DNA of 64,000 bases from Citrobacter freundii ATCC 8090 = MTCC 1658 = NBRC 12681 (GCF_011064845.1 NZ_CP049015.1:496001-560000), one strand, 5' to 3'. Shown: positions 32,015 through 42,190, numbered from the stretch's first letter. Numbers and translations are program-made. The notes: a model not told the origin generated them from the letters alone.

Positions 32015-33517
32015 ATGACCACCGACCAACATCAGGAAATCCTCCGCACCGAAGGATTAAGCAAATTCTTTCCCGGCGTCAAAGCGTTGGATAACGTGGA
32101 TTTCAGCTTGCGTCGCGGTGAAATTATGGCGCTGCTGGGGGAAAACGGAGCCGGCAAATCGACGCTCATCAAAGCGCTGACCGGCGTTTACCATGCCGAT
32201 CGCGGCACTATCTGGCTCGAAGGCCAACCGATCTCCCCCAAAAACACCGCCCATGCCCAGCAACTGGGGATTGGCACCGTGTACCAGGAAGTGAACCTGC
32301 TGCCCAATATGTCGGTCGCCGATAACTTATTTATTGGCCGTGAGCCGCGGCGTTTTGGCCTGCTTCAGCGCAAGCAGATGGAAAAACGCGCGACGGAGCT
32401 GATGGCGTCATACGGTTTTTCCCTTGACGTGCGTGAGCCGCTGAACCGCTTTTCCGTGGCGATGCAACAAATCGTCGCCATCTGTCGGGCGATCGATCTC
32501 TCCGCGAAAGTGCTGATCCTCGATGAGCCGACCGCCAGCCTCGATACCCAGGAAGTTGAAATGCTGTTCGGCCTGATGCGTCATCTGCGCGATCGGGGCG
32601 TCAGCCTGATCTTCGTCACTCATTTCCTCGATCAGGTTTATCAGGTCAGCGATCGCATCACCGTTCTGCGTAACGGCGGCTTCGTTGGCTGCCGTGAAAC
32701 CCGGGAATTACCACAAATTGAACTGGTCAAAATGATGCTGGGTCGCGAACTGGATACCCATGCGCTACAGCGTGCGGGACGCACATTGCTTAGCGATAAG
32801 CCGGTGGCGGCCTTTAGCGACTTTGGCAAAAAAGGTACCATCGCGCCGTTTGATCTACAGGTGCGTCCCGGTGAGATCGTCGGTCTCGCAGGGCTGCTGG
32901 GATCCGGGCGAACGGAAACGGCAGAGGTGATCTTCGGTATTAAACCCGCCGACAGCGGAAGAGCGCTGATCAAAGGCAAACCGCAGACCTTGCGATCGCC
33001 GCATCAGGCTTCGTGTCTGGGGATCGGTTTCTGTCCGGAGGATCGCAAAACGGATGGCATTATTGCCGCCGCTTCGGTGCGGGAAAACATCATTCTGGCA
33101 TTGCAGGCGCAGCGCGGCTGGCTGCGGCCTATCCCACGGAAAGAACAAAACGAGATTGCCGAGCGTTTTATCCGCCAGCTCGGAATTCGCACTCCTAACG
33201 CTGAACAGCCGATCGAGTTTCTCTCCGGCGGCAATCAGCAAAAAGTGTTGCTCTCGCGCTGGTTACTGACCAAACCGCAGTTCCTGATCCTCGATGAACC
33301 CACGCGTGGGATCGACGTCGGCGCACATGCCGAGATCATCCGCCTGATCGAAACGCTGTGCGCGGATGGTCTGGCGCTGCTGGTCATTTCATCCGAACTG
33401 GAAGAGTTAGTGGGCTATGCCGATCGGGTCATTATTATGCGCGATCGCAAACAAGTGGCCGAGATCCCACTGGCTGAACTGTCCGTACCGGCGATCATGA
33501 ACGCCATTGCGGCCTAA
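32015..33517 (+). CDS. ytfR: Galactofuranose ABC importer ATPase YtfR (GafB)
   Basis: Sugar-type ABC ATPase with two nucleotide-binding domains in 500 aa. The first has Walker A GENGAGKST (about 40-48) and Walker B LILDEPTASLD. The second has a degenerate Walker A GLLGSGRTE, the signature LSGGNQQKVLLSRWL, and Walker B LILDEPTRGID. This matches the RbsA/MglA type. The ATG at 32015 has AGGGGG upstream and gives the E. coli start MTTDQHQEILRTEGLSKFFP. A longer frame from 31919 would read through the REP element and is not real. Confidence 0.97.
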   Translation: MTTDQHQEILRTEGLSKFFPGVKALDNVDFSLRRGEIMALLGENGAGKSTLIKALTGVYHADRGTIWLEGQPISPKNTAHAQQLGIGTVYQEVNLLPNMSVADNLFIGREPRRFGLLQRKQMEKRATELMASYGFSLDVREPLNRFSVAMQQIVAICRAIDLSAKVLILDEPTASLDTQEVEMLFGLMRHLRDRGVSLIFVTHFLDQVYQVSDRITVLRNGGFVGCRETRELPQIELVKMMLGRELDTHALQRAGRTLLSDKPVAAFSDFGKKGTIAPFDLQVRPGEIVGLAGLLGSGRTETAEVIFGIKPADSGRALIKGKPQTLRSPHQASCLGIGFCPEDRKTDGIIAAASVRENIILALQAQRGWLRPIPRKEQNEIAERFIRQLGIRTPNAEQPIEFLSGGNQQKVLLSRWLLTKPQFLILDEPTRGIDVGAHAEIIRLIETLCADGLALLVISSELEELVGYADRVIIMRDRKQVAEIPLAELSVPAIMNAIAA

Positions 33518-33524
33518 GGAGACT

Positions 33525-34553
33525 ATGGTGATGCCTCAATCTCTCCCTCAATCCAATCCGCCTAAACGGCGGTTCCGTTGGCCAAAGGGGATGCCACAAC
33601 TGGTGGCGTTACTGCTGGTGCTGCTGGTGGATAGCCTGGTCGCCCCGCACTTCTACCAGGTGATTTTGCAGGATGGTCGGCTGTTTGGTAGCCCGATTGA
33701 TATTCTCAACCGCGCCGCTCCCGTGGCGCTGTTGGCGATTGGTATGACGCTGGTGATTGCCACCGGCGGCATCGACCTTTCCGTGGGGGCCGTCATGGCT
33801 ATTGCTGGCGCCACTACTGCGGCGATGACGGTGGCCGGGCACAGTCTACCGGTGGTGCTGCTTGCCGCCTTAGGCTCCGGCATTCTGGCTGGGCTGTGGA
33901 ATGGGATTCTGGTGGCCATACTCAAGATCCAACCGTTTGTCGCCACGCTAATCCTGATGGTGGCCGGGCGTGGAGTGGCGCAGCTTATCACTTCCGGGCA
34001 AATCGTCACTTTCAACTCGCCCGAGCTGTCGTGGTTTGGTAGCGGCTCGCTCTTACTGTTCCCTACGCCGGTAATTATTGCACTGCTCACGCTGGTGGTG
34101 TTCTGGCTGCTGACGCGGAAAACGGCGCTGGGTATGTTTATCGAAGCGGTGGGTATCAACATTCGTGCGGCAAAAAACGCTGGGGTGAACACCCGCATTA
34201 TCGTGATGCTCACCTATGTGCTGAGCGGCCTGTGCGCGGCTATCGCTGGCATTATCGTCACGGCGGATATTCGTGGGGCAGATGCCAATAACGCCGGATT
34301 ATGGCTGGAACTGGATGCCATCCTGGCGGTAGTCATCGGTGGTGGCTCGCTAATGGGCGGGCGCTTTAACCTGCTGCTGTCGGTGGTAGGCGCGTTGATT
34401 ATTCAGGGCATGAACACCGGGATTTTGCTGTCGGGCTTCCAGCCGGAACTGAATCAGGTGGTCAAAGCCGTGGTGGTGTTGTGTGTGCTGGTCGTGCAAT
34501 CACAACGCTTTATCAGCCTGATAAAAGGAGTGCGTGGTCATGATAAAACGTAA
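33525..34553 (+). CDS. ytfT: Galactofuranose ABC importer permease YtfT (GafC)
   Basis: Inner-membrane permease of the BPD_transp_2 family with about ten membrane segments. The cytoplasmic coupling region EAVGINIRAAKNAGVNTRIIVM is the family EAA-like loop. It starts 7 nt after the ytfR stop. AAGGAG is followed by in-frame ATG at 33525, GTG at 33528 and ATG at 33531, so the exact start among these is uncertain. The 3' end overlaps yjfF by 14 nt. Confidence 0.95.
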   Translation: MVMPQSLPQSNPPKRRFRWPKGMPQLVALLLVLLVDSLVAPHFYQVILQDGRLFGSPIDILNRAAPVALLAIGMTLVIATGGIDLSVGAVMAIAGATTAAMTVAGHSLPVVLLAALGSGILAGLWNGILVAILKIQPFVATLILMVAGRGVAQLITSGQIVTFNSPELSWFGSGSLLLFPTPVIIALLTLVVFWLLTRKTALGMFIEAVGINIRAAKNAGVNTRIIVMLTYVLSGLCAAIAGIIVTADIRGADANNAGLWLELDAILAVVIGGGSLMGGRFNLLLSVVGALIIQGMNTGILLSGFQPELNQVVKAVVVLCVLVVQSQRFISLIKGVRGHDKT

Positions 34554-35541
34554 TTTACCGCTGATGATCACCCTCGGCGTGTTTGTGCTGGGCTACCTTT
34601 ACTGCCTGACGCAGTTTCCAGCTTTTGCTTCCACCCGGGTGATTTGCAATATCCTGACCGATAACGCTTTTTTAGGGATTATTGCCGTGGGCATGACCTT
34701 CGTGATCCTCTCTGGCGGGATCGACCTTTCCGTTGGCTCGGTGATCGCGTTTACCGGCGTATTTTTGGCGAAGGCCATTGGCTATTGGGGTATTTCCCCG
34801 CTGCTGGCGTTCCCCCTGATTTTGCTGATGGGCTGCGCGTTTGGCGCATTTATGGGGTTACTGATTGATGCGCTGAAGATCCCAGCATTCATTATTACGC
34901 TGGCGGGAATGTTTTTCCTGCGCGGCGTCAGCTATCTGGTCTCTGAAGAGTCGATCCCAATTAACCATCCGATTTATGACACGCTCTCAAGTCTGGCATG
35001 GAAAATTCCTGGCGGCGGTCGCCTGAGCGCGATGGGGTTGTTAATGCTGGGCGTGGTGGTGATTGGCATCTTCCTTGCGCACCGTACGCGCTTTGGTAAT
35101 CAGGTTTACGCCATTGGCGGCAACGCCACCTCTGCTAACCTGATGGGCATTTCTACTCGCAGCACAACGATCCGCATTTATATGCTGTCTACCGGGCTGG
35201 CGACGCTTGCCGGCATTGTGTTTTCCATTTACACCCAGGCGGGTTATGCGCTGGCGGGCGTTGGCGTTGAGCTGGATGCGATTGCCTCAGTGGTGATTGG
35301 CGGAACGCTGCTAAGCGGCGGCGTGGGAACGGTGTTGGGTACGTTGTTTGGCGTCGCCATTCAGGGGTTGATCCAGACCTACATTAATTTTGATGGCACA
35401 TTAAGTTCCTGGTGGACGAAGATCGCGATTGGCATTTTATTGTTTATTTTTATAGCGTTACAACGCGGTCTGACGGTACTTTGGGAAAATCGTCAAAGCT
35501 CGCCGGTTACCCGAGTGGGTACGGCGGCAACACCAAAGTAA
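34540..35541 (+). CDS. yjfF: Galactofuranose ABC importer permease YjfF (GafD)
   Basis: Second permease of the same importer, 333 aa, BPD_transp_2 family. The motif GGIDLSVGSVIAFTGVFLA is shared with YtfT, and the loop YAIGGNATSANLMGISTRST is the ATPase-contact region. The ATG at 34540 is used because AGGAG lies nine nt upstream. The GTG at 34534 is only three nt after it. It overlaps the end of ytfT. No clear terminator follows, and a chemoreceptor gene with its own promoter begins 103 nt later. Confidence 0.95.
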   Translation: MIKRNLPLMITLGVFVLGYLYCLTQFPAFASTRVICNILTDNAFLGIIAVGMTFVILSGGIDLSVGSVIAFTGVFLAKAIGYWGISPLLAFPLILLMGCAFGAFMGLLIDALKIPAFIITLAGMFFLRGVSYLVSEESIPINHPIYDTLSSLAWKIPGGGRLSAMGLLMLGVVVIGIFLAHRTRFGNQVYAIGGNATSANLMGISTRSTTIRIYMLSTGLATLAGIVFSIYTQAGYALAGVGVELDAIASVVIGGTLLSGGVGTVLGTLFGVAIQGLIQTYINFDGTLSSWWTKIAIGILLFIFIALQRGLTVLWENRQSSPVTRVGTAATPK

Positions 35542-35573
35542 CATCCTGATTTTGCACAAAACATTTAAATACC

Positions 35574-35600
35574 TAAACTTTTTCCGGTTGTAGTCGATAG
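35574..35600 (+). promoter_or_regulatory. Sigma-28 (FliA) promoter for the chemoreceptor at 35645
   Basis: TAAACTTT, 11 nt, GTCGATAG matches the flagellar consensus TAAAGTTT-N11-GCCGATAA with single changes in each box plus the last base. It ends 44 nt before the start codon, much like the promoter at 2295-2321. Confidence 0.75.
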
Positions 35601-35637
35601 GTTCTGTACAGGTCTGTTTTAACCCTACAACCGGAAA
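35581..35637 (+). promoter_or_regulatory. 13-bp inverted repeat enclosing the chemoreceptor leader
   Basis: TTTCCGGTTGTAG (35581-35593) and CTACAACCGGAAA (35625-35637) are perfectly complementary, 31 nt apart. The right arm contains the GGAAA that would serve as ribosome site for the ATG at 35645. The left arm overlaps the sigma-28 promoter spacer and lies largely upstream of the expected RNA start, so a DNA-level operator or a looped site is more likely than an RNA hairpin. Function is inferred. Confidence 0.55.
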
Positions 35638-35644
35638 TATAACG

Positions 35645-36757
35645 ATGCCAAAATCCCTTTCAATTCGATCAAGTTTGTTGGTGTTATTGTCTTTGCTGAC
35701 TTTCCTTCTGTTACTGACCGGTGGTATGGGGCTATATGCCTCGACGCGTGTCATTACATCATTGATTTATCACGGTATTATGAGCGCTGCGATGTTGGCT
35801 GCTATCGCATTGCTGGCGGTTATTTGGTTTATGCTGCGAAATAAGTTTCTCAAACCGCTGGATAATATGGTTGAGCAACTGGAACGTCTGGCGACGGGGG
35901 ATTTATCACCGGTTACCACGCTGTCGGCCAGCGCTGAATTCAACCGACTGAACGCGGCAATGGATGACATGCGCCATGCGCTGGGCGACTCGGTACAACG
36001 CGTACGCGATGCCAGTTCGCAAATTGATATTGGCAGTCGTGAACTGACGGCCGGGAACCAGCATCTGGCGCAACGCACTGAATCGACAGCCACTTCACTG
36101 GAGCAGACCGCCGCCAGCATGGAAGAACTCACGGCGACGGTGAAACAGAATGCGCAGAACGCGGAACAGGCTCACCAACTGGCAAAATCGGTGTCGGATA
36201 CCGCCGATCGCGGTAGTGAAATGGTGTGCTATGTGATCGAGAAAATGCGCGATATTTCCGGCAGCTCCAGCCGAATCGCCGACATCCTCAGCGTAATCGA
36301 CGGTATTGCTTTCCAGACCAATATCCTGGCGCTCAACGCTTCCGTTGAAGCGGCGCGCGCCGGTGAGCAGGGGCGGGGCTTTGCGGTTGTTGCAGGTGAA
36401 GTACGTAATCTGGCCAGCCGCAGCGCCGAGGCGGCCAAAGAGATCCGCACGTTAATCAGCGATTCGCACACCCACGTAGGGGAAGGCAGCGAACTGGCGC
36501 AGCAGGCGGGCGAAACCATGGATGAGATTGCCAATGAAGTCATGCGCATGACCAAACTGATGCGTGAAATTGCCAGTGCGTCCCAGGAACAGAGTCGCGG
36601 CATAGAACAGGTGAATATTGCGGTGATTCAGATGGATGAAACGGCGCAGCAAAATGCGGCGCTGGTACAGCAGTCGTCAGCGGCTACCCGCTCGCTGGAA
36701 GAACAGTCTTCAGCGCTAATCGAAGCAATGGCCGTATTTAAGCTACAGACAGCGTAA
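35645..36757 (+). CDS. Methyl-accepting chemotaxis protein without periplasmic sensor domain
   Basis: A 370-aa receptor. TM1 (about 11-33) and TM2 (about 42-64) are separated by only about eight residues, so the roughly 150-residue periplasmic domain of Tsr/Tar is absent. HAMP-like residues 65-115 and a complete methyl-accepting domain follow, with the tip [20 protein letters not shown] and methylation helices (QRTESTATSLEQTAASMEEL). There is no NWETF tail. It may sense a membrane or cytoplasmic cue, or act by joining receptor clusters. It is inserted between yjfF and fbp, which are adjacent in E. coli. A sigma-28 promoter and a large inverted repeat precede it. Confidence 0.88.
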   Translation: MPKSLSIRSSLLVLLSLLTFLLLLTGGMGLYASTRVITSLIYHGIMSAAMLAAIALLAVIWFMLRNKFLKPLDNMVEQLERLATGDLSPVTTLSASAEFNRLNAAMDDMRHALGDSVQRVRDASSQIDIGSRELTAGNQHLAQRTESTATSLEQTAASMEELTATVKQNAQNAEQAHQLAKSVSDTADRGSEMVCYVIEKMRDISGSSSRIADILSVIDGIAFQTNILALNASVEAARAGEQGRGFAVVAGEVRNLASRSAEAAKEIRTLISDSHTHVGEGSELAQQAGETMDEIANEVMRMTKLMREIASASQEQSRGIEQVNIAVIQMDETAQQNAALVQQSSAATRSLEEQSSALIEAMAVFKLQTA

Positions 36758-36763
36758 CCGCGC

Positions 36764-36871
36764 GTAGGCCGGATAAAGGCGTTTACGCCGCCATCCGGCA
36801 ATATCACCGTATTGTGCCGGATGGCACTTCGCTTATCCGGCCTGCAACGTGCTGTAGGCCGGATGTTGCGC
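36764..36871. repeat. BIME with three REP units
   Basis: GTAGGCCGGATAAAGGCGTTTACGCCGCCATCCGGCA (36764-36800), then GCCGGATGGCACTTCGCTTATCCGGCCTGC (36816-36844), then GTAGGCCGGATGTTGCGCT (36854-36872). They fill the space between the convergent chemoreceptor and fbp genes. Confidence 0.88.
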
Positions 36872-37870
36872 TTACGCGTCCGGGAACTCGCGGATAAAGC
36901 GTTCTACATCTTCAACCATATGGTCGTTACCCACGAAGAAGGAGCGGCGCTGGTGCAGGCTTTCCGGGATGATATCCAGAATACGATTTTTACCGTCGCT
37001 CGCCTTGCCGCCCGCTTGCTCGGCCAGCAGGGCCATTGGGTTGCATTCATACAGCAGACGCAGTTTCCCTTCCGGGTGGCTGGCGGTGCTTGGGTACAGG
37101 TAGATCCCGCCTTTCAGCAGATTGCGATGGAAGTCCGCAACCAGAGAGCCAATGTAGCGCGAGGTGTACGGGCGCTGGGTTGATTTATCTTCTTCCTGGC
37201 AGAATTTAATGTACTTCTTCACGCCGTTCGGGAATTTGATGTAGTTACCTTCGTTAATGGAGTACGTGCTGCCTTTCGCCGGGAAGCGCATACGTTCCTG
37301 GCTGAGGCAGAATACGCCCAGAGAAGGATCGTAGGTGAAGGCGTGCACGCCACAGCCGGTGGTGTACACCAGCATGGTGGAAGAACCATAAACCACGTAA
37401 CCTGCAGCAACCTGCTTGTTGCCCGGTTGCAGGAAATCCTCTTCCGTGACCGGAGTACCGACTGGGGTTACGCGGCGGTAAATAGAGAAAATCGTACCGA
37501 CAGAGACGTTAACATCGATGTTGGATGAGCCATCCAGCGGATCCATTAGCACAACGTATTTAGCGTGTTCACAGCCTTCAAAGACGACGATTTCATCTTC
37601 TTCTTCCGAGGCAATGCCCGCCACAATGTCGCGCGCCTTCAGTGCAGCTTTCAGTTTTTCGTTCGCGAACAGATCGAGTTTTTGCTGAACCTCTCCCTGC
37701 ACGTTCTCAGCACCGCTGGCACCCAGGATATCGACCAGACCGGCCTTGTTGATATCGCGGTGGATGATCTTGGCGCCCAGCTTTATTGCCGACAACAAAG
37801 CAGTGAGTTCACCGGTAGCATGAGAAAACTCGTGCTGCTTTTCGACAATAAATTCACCTAACGTTTTCAT
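36872..37870 (-). CDS. fbp: Fructose-1,6-bisphosphatase class 1 Fbp
   Basis: Gluconeogenic enzyme hydrolysing fructose 1,6-bisphosphate in the cytoplasm. The 332-aa protein has the metal-site signature [22 protein letters not shown] and the C-terminal active-site helix [24 protein letters not shown]. It matches E. coli Fbp nearly completely. The ATG at 37870 gives [17 protein letters not shown] with AGGGAAAGTGTT upstream. The open frame to 38053 adds 61 residues not in the family and would overlap mpl. Divergent from mpl. Confidence 0.98.
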   Translation of the reverse strand: MKTLGEFIVEKQHEFSHATGELTALLSAIKLGAKIIHRDINKAGLVDILGASGAENVQGEVQQKLDLFANEKLKAALKARDIVAGIASEEEDEIVVFEGCEHAKYVVLMDPLDGSSNIDVNVSVGTIFSIYRRVTPVGTPVTEEDFLQPGNKQVAAGYVVYGSSTMLVYTTGCGVHAFTYDPSLGVFCLSQERMRFPAKGSTYSINEGNYIKFPNGVKKYIKFCQEEDKSTQRPYTSRYIGSLVADFHRNLLKGGIYLYPSTASHPEGKLRLLYECNPMALLAEQAGGKASDGKNRILDIIPESLHQRRSFFVGNDHMVEDVERFIREFPDA

Positions 37871-38045
37871 AACACTTTCCCTGCAATTTATGTGGAGTAA
37901 AGCGACCGCAACAATATTAACAAATATTTCCATTGTTGCGCTTAGGTGAATCGCGCCAGCAAACTGCGGAATATCCTGAAATGCGTTTCTCACTTGCCGG
38001 ACATGTGCGTAAAATGGCCCCCAGATTAAAAAAGGATAGTGACGT

Positions 38046-39425
38046 ATGCGCATTCATATTTTGGGAATTTGTGGCACTTTCATGGGCGGTCTGGCGATGC
38101 TGGCGCGCTCGCTCGGTCATGAAGTAACCGGTTCGGACGCCAATGTGTATCCGCCGATGAGTACCTTACTTGAGAAGCAAGGCATTGATCTGATTCAGGG
38201 TTACGATGCCAGCCAGCTCGACCCGCAGCCGGACTTAGTGATCATCGGCAATGCCATGACCCGTGGTAATCCGTGTGTGGAAGCGGTTCTCGAGAAGAAC
38301 ATTCCGTACATGTCTGGCCCGCAGTGGCTGCATGACTTTGTATTGCGCGACCGCTGGGTACTGGCGGTTGCGGGTACGCACGGCAAAACCACCACCGCCG
38401 GAATGGCGACCTGGATCCTCGAAGCCTGCGGCTATAAGCCTGGCTTTGTGATCGGCGGCGTACCGGGTAACTTCGAGGTTTCTGCGCGTCTTGGCGAAAG
38501 CGACTTCTTCGTGATTGAAGCAGATGAGTACGACTGCGCGTTCTTCGACAAGCGTTCTAAATTCGTGCATTACTGCCCGCGTACGCTGATCCTCAACAAC
38601 CTTGAGTTCGATCACGCGGACATCTTTGACGATTTGAAAGCGATCCAGAAACAGTTCCACCATCTGGTGCGTATCGTGCCGGGCCAGGGACGCATCATCT
38701 ACCCGGAAAACGACATCAATCTGAAACAGACGATGGCGATGGGCTGCTGGAGCGAACAAGAGCTGGTGGGCGAACAAGGTCACTGGCAGGCGAAAAAACT
38801 GACCACCGATGCTTCTGAGTGGGAAGTATGGCTGGACGGTGAAAAAGTCGGCGAAGTGAAGTGGGGCCTGGTGGGCGAGCACAATATGCATAACGGTCTG
38901 ATGGCGATTGCGGCCGCGCGCCATGTGGGCGTCGTGCCTGCAGATGCAGCTAATGCGCTCGGTTCATTCATTAACGCCCGTCGTCGTCTTGAGCTGCGCG
39001 GTGAAGCCAATGGCGTGACGGTGTATGACGATTTTGCCCATCACCCGACGGCCATTCTGGCAACGCTTGCGGCGTTGCGCGGTAAAGTGGGCGGTACGGC
39101 GCGCATCATCGCAGTGCTGGAGCCTCGCTCGAACACCATGAAAATGGGCCTGTGCAAAGACGATCTGGCGCCGTCGCTAGGCCGTGCGGACGAAGTGTTC
39201 CTGCTGCAACCTCCGCATATTCCGTGGCAGGTAGCCGAAGTCGCTGAAGCCTGCGTTCAGCCGGCACACTGGAGTGGCGATGTGGATGCCCTGGCAGATA
39301 TGGTGGTGAAAACCGCGCAGCCAGGCGATCACATTCTGGTGATGAGCAACGGCGGATTTGGTGGTATTCATCAAAAACTGCTGGATGGCCTGGCGAAGAA
39401 AGCTCAGGCAGAAGCGGAAGAGTAA
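38046..39425 (+). CDS. mpl: UDP-N-acetylmuramate:L-alanyl-gamma-D-glutamyl-meso-diaminopimelate ligase Mpl
   Basis: Cytoplasmic Mur-family ligase of peptidoglycan recycling. It attaches the recycled tripeptide L-Ala-D-Glu-mDAP directly to UDP-MurNAc. The 459-aa protein has the N-terminal nucleotide domain ([19 protein letters not shown]), the ATP loop [17 protein letters not shown] (about 108-124), and the C-terminal [15 protein letters not shown] region. It is nearly identical to E. coli Mpl, with a slightly different C-terminal tail. It stands alone between REP-bounded neighbours. Confidence 0.97.
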   Translation: MRIHILGICGTFMGGLAMLARSLGHEVTGSDANVYPPMSTLLEKQGIDLIQGYDASQLDPQPDLVIIGNAMTRGNPCVEAVLEKNIPYMSGPQWLHDFVLRDRWVLAVAGTHGKTTTAGMATWILEACGYKPGFVIGGVPGNFEVSARLGESDFFVIEADEYDCAFFDKRSKFVHYCPRTLILNNLEFDHADIFDDLKAIQKQFHHLVRIVPGQGRIIYPENDINLKQTMAMGCWSEQELVGEQGHWQAKKLTTDASEWEVWLDGEKVGEVKWGLVGEHNMHNGLMAIAAARHVGVVPADAANALGSFINARRRLELRGEANGVTVYDDFAHHPTAILATLAALRGKVGGTARIIAVLEPRSNTMKMGLCKDDLAPSLGRADEVFLLQPPHIPWQVAEVAEACVQPAHWSGDVDALADMVVKTAQPGDHILVMSNGGFGGIHQKLLDGLAKKAQAEAEE

Positions 39426-39430
39426 AAAAA

Positions 39431-39513
39431 TGCCCGGTGGCGCTACGCTTACCGGGCCTACAACGTGTTAACGGATTGTAGGCCGGATAAGGTGATTGCA
39501 CCGCCATCCGGCA
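39431..39513. repeat. REP/BIME element
   Basis: TGCCCGGTGGCGCTACGCTTACCGGGCCTAC faces GTAGGCCGGATAAGGTGATTGCACCGCCATCCGGCAC. It lies between the convergent mpl and yjgA genes. Confidence 0.88.
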
Positions 39514-39532
39514 CTTTCGGCAGACGAAGAGG

Positions 39533-40084
39533 TTAGGCCTCGTTTTCCGCCAGTTCACGCAGATACTGGAAGATCTGGCGGGAAGATTTTGGCGGCTTGT
39601 TGCCCGCTTTTTCTTTCCTGGCGTTACGTACCAGCGAACGCAGTTGCTGGCGGTCGGCGTCAGGCCACAGACTCATCACTTCTTCGATGGCTTCATCGCT
39701 ACCGTCAACCATACGGTCACGCAGTTGCTCCAGCTTATGGAAGACAACGACCTGCTGGTTGTGACGATTTTTCAGCTTGTCCAGCGCCTGACGGATAGGA
39801 TCAACATCGCGCTGGCGCAACATTTTGCCAATCAACTGCAGCTGGCGGCGGCGTCCTTCCATCTTAATACGCTGGGCCAGCTCAATGGCGGCACGTAAAT
39901 CCGCATCAAGCGGGATCTTATCCAGCGCGTTTTTCCCCAGATCAACCAGTTCCGCACCCAGGCGTTTTAACTCCTCGGCATCGCGTTTAATTTCACTTTT
40001 ACTGACCCAGATAATTTCATCGTCTTCGTCTTCGATGTCATCACCGGGAACGTCGTCGAGCCAGTCTTCGGGCTGCTTTGTCAT
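39533..40084 (-). CDS. yjgA: Ribosome biogenesis factor DarP (YjgA)
   Basis: A 183-aa DUF615 protein that joins late 50S ribosomal precursors and helps peptidyl transferase centre maturation. The acidic N-terminus ([20 protein letters not shown]) is followed by long charged helices, [19 protein letters not shown] and [18 protein letters not shown]. It matches E. coli YjgA. The ATG has GGAGCCTGAA upstream. Divergent from pmbA, with 95 nt between starts. Confidence 0.95.
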   Translation of the reverse strand: MTKQPEDWLDDVPGDDIEDEDDEIIWVSKSEIKRDAEELKRLGAELVDLGKNALDKIPLDADLRAAIELAQRIKMEGRRRQLQLIGKMLRQRDVDPIRQALDKLKNRHNQQVVVFHKLEQLRDRMVDGSDEAIEEVMSLWPDADRQQLRSLVRNARKEKAGNKPPKSSRQIFQYLRELAENEA

Positions 40085-40179
40085 TTCAGGCTCCTTAAAA
40101 AAAGAGGCTAATGTTACCAGTTAAGATGCGCACTGAAAAACGGTTCTCTGTTAGACTTCAGAGAAACTCTCTCTACATT

Positions 40180-41532
40180 ATGGCATTTGCGATGAAAGTA
40201 ATCTCACAAGTTGAAGCGCAGCGTAAGATTCTGGAAGAAGCAGTCTCGACGGCACTGGAATTAGCGTCAGGTAAGTCGGATGGCGCGGAAGTCGCTGTGA
40301 GCAAGACCACGGGTATTAGCGTCAGCACCCGTTATGGTGAAGTGGAGAACGTCGAATTCAATAGCGATGGTGCTCTGGGGATTACGGTTTATCACCAGAA
40401 CCGTAAGGGCAGCGCATCGTCCACCGATTTAAGCCCGCAGGCGATTGCACGCACCGTGCAGGCTGCGCTGGACATTGCACGTTACACTTCGCCGGATCCG
40501 TGCGCAGGCGTGGCAGATAAAGAACTGCTGGCCTTTGATGCGCCCGATCTGGACCTGTTCCACCCGGCGGAAGTTTCCCCTGATGAAGCCATCGAACTGG
40601 CCGCTCGTGCTGAACAGGCGGCGCTGCAGGCTGATAAGCGTATCACCAATACCGAAGGCGGCAGCTTTAACAGCCACTATGGCATCAAAGTGTTTGGTAA
40701 CAGCCACGGCATGCTGCAGGGCTACTGCTCCACGCGTCATTCCCTTTCCAGCTGCGTGATCGCGGAAGAAAATGGTGATATGGAGCGTGATTACGCCTAC
40801 ACCATTGGCCGGGCGATGGGCGATCTGCAAACGCCGGAGTGGGTGGGGGCTGACTGTGCTCGCCGTACCTTATCACGCCTGTCTCCGCGTAAGCTGTCCA
40901 CCATGAAAGCGCCGGTGATTTTCGCCAACGAAGTAGCGACCGGACTGTTCGGACACCTGGTCGGCGCGATCGCCGGCGGTTCGGTGTACCGCAAATCCAC
41001 CTTCCTGCTGGATTCGCTGGGCAAACAAATTCTGCCGGAATGGCTGACTATTGAAGAACATCCGCACCTGCTGAAAGGGTTGGCGTCTTCACCGTTCGAC
41101 AGTGAAGGGGTACGGACTGAACGCCGTGACATCATTAAAGAAGGCGTGCTGACTCAATGGCTGTTGACTAACTATTCCGCACGTAAGCTGGGCCTGAAGA
41201 GTACTGGGCATGCAGGCGGGATCCACAACTGGCGAATTCCGGGACAAGGTCTAAGCTTCGAGCAGTTGCTCAAAGAGATGGGTACAGGTCTTGTGGTTAC
41301 TGAGCTGATGGGACAGGGCGTAAGCGGCATTACCGGCGATTACTCGCGCGGCGCGGCGGGCTTCTGGGTCGAAAATGGTGAAATTCAGTATCCGGTGAGC
41401 GAAATTACCATCGCCGGTAACTTAAAAGAGATGTGGCGCAATATTGTGACCGTGGGGAACGATATTGAAACGCGCAGTAATATCCAATGTGGTTCGGTAT
41501 TGTTACCGGAGATGAAAATCGCCGGGCAGTAA
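40180..41532 (+). CDS. pmbA: Metalloprotease subunit TldE (PmbA)
   Basis: Partner of TldD in a heterodimeric zinc protease that matures microcin B17 and degrades CcdA and other unfolded peptides. The 450-aa PmbA subunit itself lacks the HExxxH motif that TldD carries, as expected. The start [21 protein letters not shown] is at the ATG at 40180. The frame open to 40111 includes the promoter region and is not used. Sequence is almost identical to E. coli PmbA. cybC follows 46 nt later. Confidence 0.96.
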   Translation: MAFAMKVISQVEAQRKILEEAVSTALELASGKSDGAEVAVSKTTGISVSTRYGEVENVEFNSDGALGITVYHQNRKGSASSTDLSPQAIARTVQAALDIARYTSPDPCAGVADKELLAFDAPDLDLFHPAEVSPDEAIELAARAEQAALQADKRITNTEGGSFNSHYGIKVFGNSHGMLQGYCSTRHSLSSCVIAEENGDMERDYAYTIGRAMGDLQTPEWVGADCARRTLSRLSPRKLSTMKAPVIFANEVATGLFGHLVGAIAGGSVYRKSTFLLDSLGKQILPEWLTIEEHPHLLKGLASSPFDSEGVRTERRDIIKEGVLTQWLLTNYSARKLGLKSTGHAGGIHNWRIPGQGLSFEQLLKEMGTGLVVTELMGQGVSGITGDYSRGAAGFWVENGEIQYPVSEITIAGNLKEMWRNIVTVGNDIETRSNIQCGSVLLPEMKIAGQ

Positions 41533-41578
41533 TACTCGTTAAGGCGTTAATTTTTAATAATAAAAAAGGAAGTGAGCA

Positions 41579-41965
41579 ATGCGTAAACACCTGTTAGCGA
41601 TCGTCGCGGCTTCAACGCTGGTTCTTGGTTCTTCTGCGTTTGCAGCCGATCTCGAAGATGACATGGGGATCCTCAACGACAACCTGAAAATTGTCGAAAA
41701 AACGGATAATGCGACTGAACTGAAAGACGCGTTAACCAAAATGCGTGCAGCCGCGCTGGACGCGCAAAAAGGTACGCCGCCGAAGCTGGAAAACAAATCC
41801 CCGGACAGCCCGGAGATGAAAGATTTCCGCCACGGCTTTGACACGCTGATCGGCCAGATTGACGGCGCGCTGAAGCTGGCGAACGAAGGTAAAGTTAAAG
41901 AGGCGAAAGCCGTTGCGGAAGAGCTGAAAACCACGCGCAACGAAAACCACAAGAAGTTCCGCTAA
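41579..41965 (+). CDS. cybC: Periplasmic cytochrome b562
   Basis: Small four-helix haem protein (128 aa) with a Sec signal peptide (residues 1-22, ending SSAFA-A). In the mature chain, Met7 (ADLEDDM) and His102 (NENHKKFR) are the axial haem ligands. The gene is intact and full length. Physiological role as an electron carrier remains unclear. AAGGAAGTGAGC precedes the ATG. In E. coli the next gene is nrdG, but here an 8-kb block intervenes. Confidence 0.95.
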   Translation: MRKHLLAIVAASTLVLGSSAFAADLEDDMGILNDNLKIVEKTDNATELKDALTKMRAAALDAQKGTPPKLENKSPDSPEMKDFRHGFDTLIGQIDGALKLANEGKVKEAKAVAEELKTTRNENHKKFR

Positions 41966-41971
41966 TCTGCG

Positions 41972-42003
41972 CTACCCGGCCTGCATACCCGTAGGCCGGA
42001 TAA
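41972..42003. repeat. Short REP-like palindrome
   Basis: TACCCGGCCTGC (41973-41984) faces GTAGGCCGGATAA (41991-42003) directly after cybC. Only the palindromic head is left. Confidence 0.7.
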
Positions 42004-42110
42004 AATCCCCCGCTACTACACGCCCATAAGTAAACGCTATCCCCATCACATTTTTTCATTTTTATCGTCCATTCATTGTTCGCACTTCCTTCCATTTTGC
42101 TGCCCACTCT

Positions 42111-42126
42111 TGCGATCTCAATCACA
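42111..42126. promoter_or_regulatory. CRP-like site upstream of the SFCGS/DUF431x operon
   Basis: TGCGA-TCTCAA-TCACA matches the CRP consensus TGTGA-N6-TCACA in 9 of 10 positions. It lies about 115 nt before the likely promoter. Catabolite control of a carbon-use operon with PTS-sensing regulators would make sense. The match is from symmetry only. Confidence 0.5.
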
Positions 42127-42190
42127 TTCTTCCGGTGATAAATCGTGGTTCCAGCCCTTTTTGCGGCACAGATCACTATCGCTGCACACC

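Noticed and set aside
37871..38053. N-terminal extension of Fbp
   Set aside because: The extra residues are not in the family and would overlap the start of the divergent mpl gene.
38235..38924. Open frame on the minus strand opposite mpl
   Set aside because: Antisense shadow of a highly conserved gene, no start signal and no recognisable domain.
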